Shown here: positions 54,961 through 64,000 of the stretch, piece by piece
How the letters are laid out: every line of letters begins with the position of its first letter
Position numbering within the stretch: position 1 is the stretch's first letter
Origin: Halichondria panicea
Taxonomy: Eukaryota; Porifera; Demospongiae; Suberitida; Halichondriidae
Assembly (NCBI RefSeq): GCF_963675165.1
Contig: NC_087384.1
Span: 2,928,315-2,992,314 of the forward strand
Direction: 5' to 3'
DNA length: 64,000 bases
Made by a program: the position numbers and the translations under genes
The notes under the pieces: model-generated
What the model was told of the DNA's origin: nothing
What the model saw: the letters and a program-made list of their open reading frames with translations, nothing else
The model's database searches: none

Positions 54961-56795
54961 GGCTGCGCAGGAAGTTAATTCACTGCACCGGAAGCTAATA
55001 ATAGTTTCTTCACCTTGGGATGGCAGCACAGATTACAGAGCAGACAGACAGCACATGAGACCTTGATAAGAGCTAGAGCTAAAGAGCAGTGATGAGCATC
55101 GAAGGTATAAGTCCAAAATACCAGTCTACATTTGTATAGCTAGCTTGCTTGTCCATTTTAATATTTGTCCCTTTTAATACAGAGAACCTTTTAATACAGA
55201 GAAACACTCTACTGAGGTCGAGAGAAGCCACTAAGCCTCTGTTTGTGAAGACGAAGGATTCAAGATATTTAGCAGTGCCAGCATCATGTAACTGCACTGA
55301 CTTTGAGCAACAAAGTTGTAGCTATGATTAGCTATGAATGGATGATTTACAAAGGAAATACAATTTAATAGCTATCACTTTAGCGTATTGTGTATTCACA
55401 CTCTTATACTCTTTAATAGTGTATATAGTTGATTCGATTTATAATTATAATTATGGTTGTTTGATCACACGTAAAAAAAATAATTATGTGCTTATGTGCA
55501 TCAAATAGAAATGTAGTTAAACACTTCGAGAGGGTTCTAGCCGATTTGCTCACTCAGAAAGGCACTTGCATCAGGGAGGATGAACAGGTCTCCTACCATG
55601 TCAATGAATGATTTGACTGCAAAGGGGCGAGGGGAGTTTTAGGTTTACAATACACACTGTATATATACGTACCTGACTCAGACTGTGAACTTCAGTCCTT
55701 GTGGCATCACTACAGCATCTTGTTGCAGCCAGTGCACTTAGCTCCTTACGGCTAGAAACCGATTTTTCCCAGTGTCCCAGTCGTCCAGGTATTCATTCTC
55801 CAACCCTATAGTATAATATATATCACCTATGGGCAAGTAAACAAGACGGTAGTAACATAATAAGTAGTAAAATAATAACGTATGACTAGTATATACATGT
55901 ACATACGTCAATTTGTAATTATACATGTAGACTAAACATCACAGCTACTGCCAAAATAAGGCTTTGTTCAGTCAAATGAAGGTGTCTATTGCACAATATA
56001 CAGCACTCACTATAATATAATATAAAGGCATTTAGAAATACTCACGACAAATTATATGCCAAAGAGAGGTACGGAAAAGTGGACATAAATTTAGGTCAAT
56101 TTGTCATTTTATCACCATGTTGTGAACTTTTCTTAGTACTTAGCAGGGCCAACTCAACACCATTTCATTCCTTACCTAATTCTCTATCAACAACATCATC
56201 AATCTTTAATATTGCTTGTATAACAAAAAGATATAGGTACAGAAAGTCATTCCAGTTTGAAAATGCCGCCAATTTCTGATATAGGACTGGTAAATAAGGT
56301 CCCAATAAATAATGAGGCTCTTAGTTTTAGTGCTTACCTTTGTCCTAGAACAGGAGAAAACCTTGTCTTTGTATCTCTGGACGGGCGTGATTTAGCGCTT
56401 ATAGCTGTGTTATGCGCAGCCTGGATTGTCCACAAGGCCCCAAGTTCATTACATTGCATTGATAAGCCCACGTGATCCCGTTTCCAATCCCTCTTACTAC
56501 ACTATCTATGACTAAACCAGACTGGGCATGTGGAGTTCTATTTTCGAAATTCTTATGCTGCAGCTCAACTTTGTTATAGTAATGCACCAAATCCCCACCC
56601 CCCTCACGGGGTTACAAAGACACTCCCCCAGGGAACACCTCTTTGTACAAATGCATGTCCCCATAGCACTACAAACGACTCTCCCTCCACACCAGGGGAT
56701 TCAACAATATTAATAAAAAGTATTAATGAAAAGAATGGTTCACAATGTGCACTTCTATACTACACTTCTATACTACACACCTACACACACAGTCA
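54961..56795. other. Unassigned sequence
   Basis: A 35-bp block (ATAGATAGTGTAGTAAGAGG GATTGGAAACGG) at 54907-54940 recurs inverted at 56483-56515. No gene could be supported. Confidence 0.3.
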
Positions 56796-56798
56796 ACG

Positions 56799-56996
56799 CT
56801 ATCTGGCTCTGTCGAATGAAACCCATTTGTTACAATTGTCGCAGCCTATCCAATCCTGAATAGCGGTCGTCCATTGCTTGCCACATACACGACAGAGGTA
56901 TACTTCTTTGCTATTGTCCCTAGGCTCAACCGGCTGCTTGGCAGCACGCTTCGCTTTTCTTGTTTCAGCAGCTCCTCTTCGTCTGTAATTAATCAA
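56799..56996 (-). pseudogene. PHD-finger fragment
   Basis: VYLCRVCGKQWTTAIQDWIG followed by CDNCNKWVS: the first four zinc ligands and the WIGCD-x-C-x-x-W pattern of a PHD finger (about 56905-56820). The expected His and last Cys pair are missing because the frame ends. A basic region (RKAKRAAKQ) precedes it. Many Tigger-type and other TE proteins of marine invertebrates end in such a finger, so a TE origin is likely but not shown. Confidence 0.55.
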
Positions 56997-58535
56997 GTGA
57001 AGCTATATCAATCACAGTCATTCATCTTTATAAAGGAACATATATTCCTTAAAGGTTCTCAGGATAAAAAACTTGGTCATTTTTTTAACTCTGTTTGGAC
57101 AGTAAGAGAAAATCACTGTGTTCCTGGTTTTCCTGAAACCTGAAGCCTGAGTGTCTACACCCCACCCCCTATGCCAACAAAAACAGACTTGGTACCCTGG
57201 TGGACCTTTGCCGGCTCTATCTGATTCTACGTTAAGGTCCCTTTTCATTGGCACTGTGTTAATGCAGAGTACTTGTTGACCGTCCAATTGTTTTTCATGG
57301 ATTTCATGGATTTCATTGATGAATGTGAATGTGAAGGTGCGTATGCGTTGAGTTAGACTAAATATCAACGGAAGAACCAGTGACAGTGGAGAATATCTTC
57401 ACTGGTGCAGCTCCTCTCTCAGGTATATTAAGGACTGGGACCTTCCAGCTAACGATTTTTAATATGTTTTGTGCAGCTACTTATCTTTTTACTTCTAAAA
57501 ACGGTGTTCTCTTAATTTCCGCTATGTCCTCCCAGCGGAAATGTCTGCATGAGCAGCTATCCAGAATTTGTACACACAAAAATCGTGGGCGTGGCTGCGT
57601 TTTAGCAATAATTGAAGCACCTGTGAATTTCGCCTTAGGTTACCATTTAACTGCACCAGCTATGAACAGTTGTTATTCTTTCTTTTAAAGGCCTTTTAAA
57701 GGCCTCTTGTTTAATGTATTGCAGTGTTCATCGTATTGCAGTGTTCATCGTAATAAATAATAGTTCAGAACAAATAATTATTTCTGGCCTCTGTGTTCCT
57801 CACAATTTTGTAATACAAATGTGGTCACGCACAAAGCTAACAGTTTTAATGTAGATATCAATTACGAGCTTTGTTCAAGAGGTGTCTCTGGTGCTACAGT
57901 ACTACCTCTTCCGTGGGGAATAGTCTGGGTGGGGAATAGTCTGGGTTCCCCTAACCTATATCAAACAGTAAAATAATAAATTATGTGTTATTGGACCGAT
58001 CCATATTTGCACCTAAAATCATGACAACGAACTCCGTCAACCAAAGCAGATATTGAGGACGCACTCTCGAATTGCTGCAAACACAAACACACGTAGTGGA
58101 GTGAATTCGGTTGTCTACACACAGGATATTTGATTCTTCCATTTGATTAAATATAAGTAGACAGGCATATAAGTAGACAGGCACTGATCTTTGGGCCAGC
58201 AATGAAGCCACATCCATGCATAGCTATCATGTAGTCTGAAACCTGAACATGGTACCCCGTATAACTGAATGAAAATGCTGCAAATAGACAATAAGGCGAC
58301 TGTATCCCCATGAACCACTGTTTACGAATGGTACAAGTATCATAATTATAATAACCATATAGTTATAATAACCGTAATCATAGCGAGTAATTTTCGTTGG
58401 AGCAAATTTTTGTACAATTTTGAACACATTAAATGTTTGTACAATACTAGCCAACCCCCTCACTAGAGGACCACCGTTTGCGCGTGGATTCAATAGTAAA
58501 TTTTTTTTAGCAAAACGATGGTCACCCACGTGGCT
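56997..58535. other. Unassigned sequence
   Basis: Open frames at 57018-57368 (-) and 57380-57688 (+) are not recognised. 58367-58440 contains a diverged end of the TACCGTATAGCG MITE. Confidence 0.3.
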
Positions 58536-58539
58536 AGGC

Positions 58540-58752
58540 TCATACGAGGAGCACTGAGATGGCATCAAACAAGCGCAAGGTAGACTTGCCAGAGCCGGTT
58601 GGTACTGACAGAAGAACACTACCACAGTACAAAAGAAGACCTTCAACCGTGAGCAAGAGCAGAAGAGCCATGATGACATTGATGATGACATTATGACTAG
58701 GTATCTCGACCCCCAAGATCTTTAGGGGCAATTGCATACCGGGAAATTGCAT
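58540..58752 (-). pseudogene. Possible SF2 helicase (Walker A) fragment
   Basis: A short frame contains LLSVPTGSGKSTLRLFDAIS (about 58620-58560), a good P-loop in the context usual for RecQ-like helicases. No motif II or other helicase motif is seen on either side. The rest of the frame is not recognisable. Confidence 0.3.
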
Positions 58753-58967
58753 ACCAGGCCGCCAGAGGTGTGACCTTCTACCGAATATGTACGTCGTTTC
58801 AAAGTTTTCAGCCTATTCTTGACTGTGATTGATGATACACTGTGATTGATGATACTGAACAAGGTGGCCACAGTAAGGAAACTGCTGACTTCATCCACCA
58901 AAATGAGACATTCGGCGTCTAAGATATTTGAGGCAAAAGGAATTTGAAATCATAACATAAGATTCCT

Positions 58968-60013
58968 TTAACCGCCACGGGCCACGATCGTGGCCCGCAA
59001 TTTTGTGAAATTCTAATTCTGCGATACTTAGGAAGTAGCTCGAACTACCCTGTATAGAGGAAGAGCTGTAGAATCACAATGTTAAAATTTCATTAGCATC
59101 TTACCGCACGAAGTTTATAGCTATGGCTAGGTTGTTTACTTGTGCCGATGTGCTTGAACAGCGATGTCTCCTCTGGTGATGACTGTGCCTATGAAGGAGA
59201 GGGGATAGTAGGATACCTCCCAAAGGCATGCCAGACGCTGATGAACTGAGGTCAGGACATGCATGACATGGAGCTAGCACTATGGACCAGGACGGTGAAA
59301 GACGGCTCACTGTGTGACTCTGGTAAGTAGTATAGTATAGCTAGAATATCAGTAGTGTAAGTATAGTAGTATAGCTAAAGAATTAGCTATGTGAGCTTGT
59401 AAATTTCATAGATCGTTCACCGAGCTCTCTGATGTCAACAGTATCAGGGGGTGGACCGTCTGATGGAAGTGGGTCACTGTCCAACGATGACGGAGATGAA
59501 CTTCCTGATGACAAAAGTGTGTCATCGGGTGATGGACTGTCCGGCGACGATGAAAGTTTGTTGATGTCTGACGTACTTTGCAGTTCTAAAGAGATACCTG
59601 GTATTACACCCACACTAGCTGTGCAGTTCTAAAGAGATACCTGGTGCTGATGGTTATACAATGTATACCAGAGGCGATGGTACACCTTATCAAAACAACC
59701 AAACGATACCCACGATGTACCTCCATTGTTATAATAATATAGTAATACATGTACGTATTGTACTTCAAATTGATATATTCATATGATGTGAAAATCAAGC
59801 TGTTTATACCACATGATAGTAAAAAAAAAATTTTTGGCCGGGCATTTAAAATGATAAAAACGGGTGGGCGTAATAACCATGGTTGGTATGGCAACACATG
59901 TTGCACCATTTTATTCCTTGTTGTATGGGCATTCTATTTGTATATGGTTGCTGGTATATGGTTGCTAGGCATTTTATTGCTCTGGAAACCCGATAGAGAA
60001 TTAACAGACATAT
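58968..60013 (+). mobile_element. piggyBac-derived MITE, family 1, copy C (right end truncated)
   Basis: The left end CCTTTAACCGCCACGGGCCA resembles the 38-kb terminus. The palindrome GGGCCACGATCGTGGCCC is at 58979-58996. An acidic N-terminal reading begins with ATG 59123 and again at 59432-59580 (SLSNDDGDELPDDKSVS). The body follows copy A to GAAACCCGATAGAGAATTAA (about 59983-60003), but the terminal GACGGTTAAAGGGTTAA is absent. Confidence 0.7.
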
Positions 60014-60535
60014 GCTTTTTTCTGGCTTGGCCATAATTATGCCTAATTGCGAGTAATCCAATTTGCTATTGATCTATGACTCCTATGGCTCTAAGTGTAG
60101 GCTCTAAGTGTACTGTTCTTGGTTCCTGTTGAAGACTAAGAATGTCTACCGCTGCAGTGAGTTAAATCCAACCATGGTGAGTGTATACATTTGTAATTAT
60201 ATCATCTTTAGCATAACTAGTGTCGATCTACTCTTGCTAGTGTACAGTGTACAGTGTCATAATTATAGCTGTTTGCCTATACGCATTGTTTTTTGTGTAT
60301 AATGCTATACTCTACGAACATCCTTTTTTTTTTTTTTTTTTTTTAGGGGGCGTGAAAGCTCTCCATCTCGGGGCTAAGAAAAAATTACATTGTACAAAAG
60401 AAGGAGCAGTCAAGAATAAAAACAAAGCGAATATATATATCATAAGTAGTTCATAAGTAGTTCATAGAGGAATTATGTATTCAGGGGGGGGATGCGCCCC
60501 TCCTGAGATACAAGGTTGATATTGTCCATGTACAC
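60014..60535. other. Unassigned sequence with poly-T tract
   Basis: An uninterrupted T run of about 20 lies at 60325-60345. GGGGGGGATGCGCCCCTCC at about 60485-60503 can fold. No gene seen. Confidence 0.35.
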
Positions 60536-60539
60536 TGGT

Positions 60540-60905
60540 CTGTGTAACGATGAGCGGCTTCCTCGAATGCACATTATTGCAGAGCGGATTGATGCAAAAG
60601 ATAGCCTGCATCTAAGCCATCCCACATCTAAGCCACCCATCTAAGCCATCCCATTACAGCTGGGTAGGGATTTTGTCTTTTCGAGGATAACAAATCAGCG
60701 AGCCTCTTGTAGAAGTCATTCCTCCCCAGGTTGAGAGGACTAAGGGTGTGAAGACTCCCCGCTCGATTTCTCTGACCCTTTGTCCGTATTCCCTCTTTTT
60801 TGCTTGCTCGTGTCTCCTGTAGGCATCTCCGGAACGGTTGCTAGGTGCATTAGGGTAGAATACCCTTACATCAAAAAATGCATCTTCAAAAAACATCCTT
60901 CATAT
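60540..60905 (-). pseudogene. Non-LTR retrotransposon C-terminal (nuclease-like) fragment
   Basis: [20 protein letters not shown], then [20 protein letters not shown] and [11 protein letters not shown] (60890-60715). In a shifted frame RLSFASIRSAIMCIRGSRSS (about 60605-60545) follows. This order is typical of the C-terminal end of the RT family represented at 20.9-21.8 kb; the D-V-R-V block may be a restriction-like nuclease motif (inference). A duplication of CATCTAAGCCATCCCA at 60609-60652 interrupts it. Confidence 0.65.
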
Positions 60906-61945
60906 CTTTTTCTTATATATACATTTTCTTATATACACACACTAAGGGCCACCTTCGACTTGTAGTTCCCAAGAAAATTGATGAACACTGGCTAATGTAA
61001 CGACTTCAATTTACTGTCTCGACAATGATAAAATGGGTCTGCGACACTCAAAAATTGATTAACGAACTATACTTGCAGAGAGTCTTCGACGCACAGTTTG
61101 TGGCAAACATACATCATACGCAAGAAAATCGATAAAACTCTGAACTTTACATGAACTTTACATGAACTATGATTATATAACAGTGATACAGCAAAAATAG
61201 ATGTGAATTTGGCACTTTTAATTTTGACAGCCGCCACGTCACAGTGACATGTTTATACGTGCAGTCAATTTCAATTTCGCTTTTATTTATTATTACAACT
61301 ATTTATTTATACGTCCTTTTTTTTTACTATTATACTTATTATTTTATTTCTAAACTACCATTACATCGTCACAATCATTATTTTTTACACTGGTTCCACT
61401 ATTTCTTGTCAGAGGAGGTACGACATCTGCGTGTCATCCGTGTGTGTTTAACACACATTCCTGAACTGAACTTTCACCTAAGAAGAAATGTGTACCTCCT
61501 CTGATTTTTCCATTTCTAAACTACCCCACATGCTAAAGTTCATCATGTATGTCACACGATTCGTCGTAATAAATTATTCACTATGCAGTCAAGTCGCCAG
61601 TGTCACATTTCCGCAAAGGAAGTGTGCCACAATAAGAAAACGCATGTAACTAGTTTACTTCAGCTTCTTATATTTTCAACCCAAGTGCATTGTTAGTGAC
61701 TGAAATCAAACAAAGAGTTCAAGACAAAATGGCGGATGGAAGGTACACGAGTGTAAAGATGGTCAAATATTTCTGTAACTAAAGGAAGGGCACAGGAAGG
61801 GCACAAACGAAAATCACTGGTACTGAAGGTAACAATGATAGTTATACATGGAAGACAAAAATGGCCCCAACGTTTTGACCCAAACAAATTTTGTGGTACG
61901 TTGTAGTAGTAGTAGTATGGGTATAGTAGAAGCACTTACTAAAAA
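60906..61945. other. Unassigned sequence
   Basis: T-rich stretch at 61300-61400. No coding recognised. Tandem duplication of ACATGAACTTT at about 61146-61165. Confidence 0.3.
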
Positions 61946-61949
61946 CTAA

Positions 61950-63041
61950 TATTCATTGATGGTCATCTTTTACGAAACTGAAAGTCTCCTGTTTCAATAC
62001 AGTCATCTTCAACATCTCCACTTTGAGAATGAACTGGGCCATCCTTTGTTAGTAAGTTTTCACACGAAATGGTCCAGGCCCACATGACCTAGACCCTTTA
62101 ATGCTCTACGAGTGCTACATCCGGTTTTGCTGCCAGTCTTGTACTTTCTCTGGAATGTCCCATACCACTTGTAAGTTGTGTCACTTCTTGTCCATCCGTG
62201 TCCAGAGAGGACTGCATATAAATATGTATAGGGTTATATATGTATAGGGTTATATCAAATAAAATAAAGAGAATGACTTTACATCCTCAACTGCACTGTA
62301 CCTGGTAAATCAATGTCGTTTTCTGTAACCTGTTTCCACCCATAGGCATCTTGTCCAGTGGAGCTTCTGTACTTGGTAAAACGTGTTCCTCGTTGTCTGC
62401 CCTTTCCCATACCATCCCATACCATCCCATACCATCTCTCGTCACCTCTCGTATTTTATTAAGCCATTGAGAGTGGTGTTGTAGTGCTCCCTGTATAGAG
62501 TTGTATAGAGCTTTGGGAGTATCTAGTTTGAAGCCAGAGTAGAGAGCCGGGTCGTTAGGTATGTTACCTATTAGGCATGCTGAAATAAAGTGTCTAAGAA
62601 CGTTCCTTTGCCTATGCCTTTGAAGAAAGAGATGTAATCACATCCAGTGCATGCGTCCAGTGCATGCGTACAGACTTTGTAATAGCTGCGGGCGCTCAGC
62701 ACATGGGTCATTATTCAAAGCAGCTATAAAGTTATTCATGCTTAAGAATTTTGGGGATTCTTGTAGTATTCTTGCTGAGTTGGACATATATTATGGTGGT
62801 GGTGTTTAGTTCAACTGTGCATATAGGCAAGCCAATCTGTGTCTGGACTGAAGATTAGCTTTTTATTCGCTGTAGAGTGAAACCATACACGTAAATCACC
62901 TTCATCTGCATTAGACCTTAGGTTTGGCTCAGGCTTCCTGAAGCTGTATGCTGTTTCTCTCACATTTGTAAACAGCTTTTGACCATCTTTAAGAAAATCA
63001 TCTGAAGCAATAAATGATGTCAGTTTTTTCTCTGCAGCCAA
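61950..63041 (-). pseudogene. Relic of a repeat-encoded protein family of marine invertebrates, function unknown
   Basis: Minus-strand pieces in order: NADEGDLRVWFHSTANKKLI then FSPDTDW (62900-62840); LDTPKALYNSIQGALQHHSQ with WLNKIRE (about 62550-62450); RADNEEHVLPSTEA (about 62405-62360); TGSKTGCSTRR (about 62140-62105). From memory these blocks occur in this order in uncharacterised, often repeated proteins of cnidarians and sponges, in which an SPDTD motif is followed by a C-terminal Cys-rich GCSTRRC module. I cannot give a function. The reading is broken by frameshifts and a CCATCCCATA duplication at 62411-62445. Confidence 0.5.
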
Positions 63042-63522
63042 GCACTGATCTCCATTTGTGAAGAACTGGAGTCCATGAAGTAAACTCTATACACACGTGC
63101 TGAGAATCTGTTGCCTTGTCCCTTCTATGGGAGGTGTTTGGATCCCCTCTGGATCCCCTCTAATGGTGTCCATTGAGGAGGTAGTGTGTTAATTATGCTG
63201 AGTGGTACCTTTTTTGTAGGTAATGTGTTGTGCTGCACTTGTACGGAAAGCCTTTGTCATCTACTAGAGCCCTAGGCCATACACCCATGTCATAACTATA
63301 ACTGGCTTCATCGTATCCATGATGAGCTAGCCAAGTAATTTGGCGCTCTATCCCTTTAGTACTATACCTTTTGATGAGTTTACTTGAGCATGGTCAGTCG
63401 AGGCTAGTATCAGCTTTTCAGTCCATTATAGACCCTCGACGTGGGGACAAAGATAGTTAAAGCACCACACTAATGGGACCTTTCTTTTCTGCAATGGATA
63501 GACCAACATATCAACTTCTCAT

Positions 63523-64000
63523 TCATTTTGAAGATGGGGGATTTAGCGCACGGCTTAGTAAACCAGCTCTTCTCAACCTCATAAACACTTCCGAGAGGTG
63601 CTTGAGGTGATCCTCGAATGTATCGGACACTACAAGGATGTCATCCAAATAGACAAAACAGCTCGTTCCTTCCAGTCCAGCCAGTATGGCCTGCATTAGT
63701 CGCTGAAAGGTCGCTGGGGCATTACAAAGTCCAAATGGCATTCTTGTGAATTCAAACAATCCTCGATGAGTCGTGAATGCAGACTTCTCGCGTGCCTCTT
63801 GGTCCAACTCTACTTGCCAATATCCTGAGGCGAGGTCTAAGGAAGAGAAATACTTGGCACCTCCTGCTGCGTCCAAAATATCATCAATCCGGGGTAGAGG
63901 GTATACATCTCGTCTAGTGACAGCATTCAATCGGCGATAGTCGACACAAAACCTCTTGCTACCGTCCTTCTTGGGAACTATTACAACGGGGCTGGCCCAT
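63523..64000 (-). pseudogene. Ty3/Gypsy reverse transcriptase, truncated by window edge and decayed at its 3' side
   Basis: The frame enters at the window end (ASPVVIVPKKDGSKRFCVDY) and continues without a stop to 63523. Palm motifs: YFSSLDLASGYWQVELD (first Asp, about 63843), FTRMPFGLCNAPATFQRLM (about 63750-63695) and CFVYLDDILVVS (YLDD, about 63660-63625). After LRRAGLL (about 63573) the expected KPSKC block is shifted out of frame, and the connection/RNase H domain is not found downstream. The 480 bases shown are otherwise open. The rest of the element lies beyond 64000. Confidence 0.92.

Noticed and set aside
55537..55616. Possible last exon of a minus-strand host gene (FIDMVGDLFILPDASAFLSE-like reading after a TTTGCAG acceptor)
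   Set aside because: The upstream candidate exon (55680-55800, donor GTACGT) joins only in a phase that contains stops, so I cannot support a gene.
56079..56475. Open frames of 66-72 aa on + strand
   Set aside because: Short, unrecognised, and overlapping a repeat also found at 54.9 kb.

Overview
This is a eukaryotic, animal-type genomic window (AT-rich, short GT-AG introns, no operons or Shine-Dalgarno sites). It is almost entirely transposable-element (TE) sequence in various states of decay. The mixture (RAG1-like, PIF/Harbinger, hAT with a TTF finger, piggyBac-type and Tigger relatives, Helitrons, BEL/Pao, Gypsy, DIRS-like pieces) fits an early-branching marine invertebrate. A sponge is my best guess, but this is inference from TE content only. 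No intact host gene was identified, and I saw no tRNA, rRNA or CRISPR.

Layout. 0.1-5.05 kb (+): a damaged multi-exon RAG1-like transposase gene inside candidate CACTGT inverted repeats; this is the most interesting locus. 6.2-11.6 kb: a hAT element (5-bp GATAC duplication) split by a PIF/Harbinger element (17-bp inverted repeats, TCA duplication) that carries a transposase and a convergent three-exon Myb/SANT-like gene. 13.6-14.1 kb: a TTAA-flanked piggyBac-type MITE. 14.2-17.6 kb: two related Helitron-like units; the first holds a candidate four-exon small gene. 17.7-19.8 kb (-): a PIF1-type helicase/OTU protease relic. 20.9-21.8 kb: a non-LTR reverse transcriptase relic. 23.4-24.6 kb: a piggyBac-derived MITE. 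27.5-32 kb: a BEL/Pao retrotransposon whose integrase block is inverted. 33.6 kb: a small MITE. 35.0-35.5 kb: a tyrosine recombinase relic. 35.9-36.6 kb: a second TTAA MITE. 37.3-39.2 kb: a Tigger/pogo transposase split by a piggyBac MITE. 40.0-43.7 kb: a second Harbinger copy, inverted and split by a second Helitron copy. 43.9-44.4 kb: a 5-bp-TSD hAT-like MITE. 44.9-47.6 kb: an array of exon-like repeats. 49.2-52.7 kb: GC-rich and duplicated repeats and a 0.7-kb inverted duplication. 54.0-55.0 kb: a DIRS-like RT/RNase H relic. 56.8 kb: a PHD finger. 59.0-60.0 kb: a third piggyBac MITE copy. 60.5-60.9 kb: the 3' end of a non-LTR element. 62-63 kb: a relic of a repeat-encoded protein family. 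63.5-64 kb: a Gypsy RT running off the window.

The nested insertions give a relative chronology: Harbinger after hAT, Helitron after Harbinger copy 2, and piggyBac MITE after Tigger. Paralogous copies let the pre-insertion sites be read directly. One mutational signature runs through the window: 10-60-bp tandem duplications. Several of them interrupt otherwise continuous coding, including in the RAG1-like gene.
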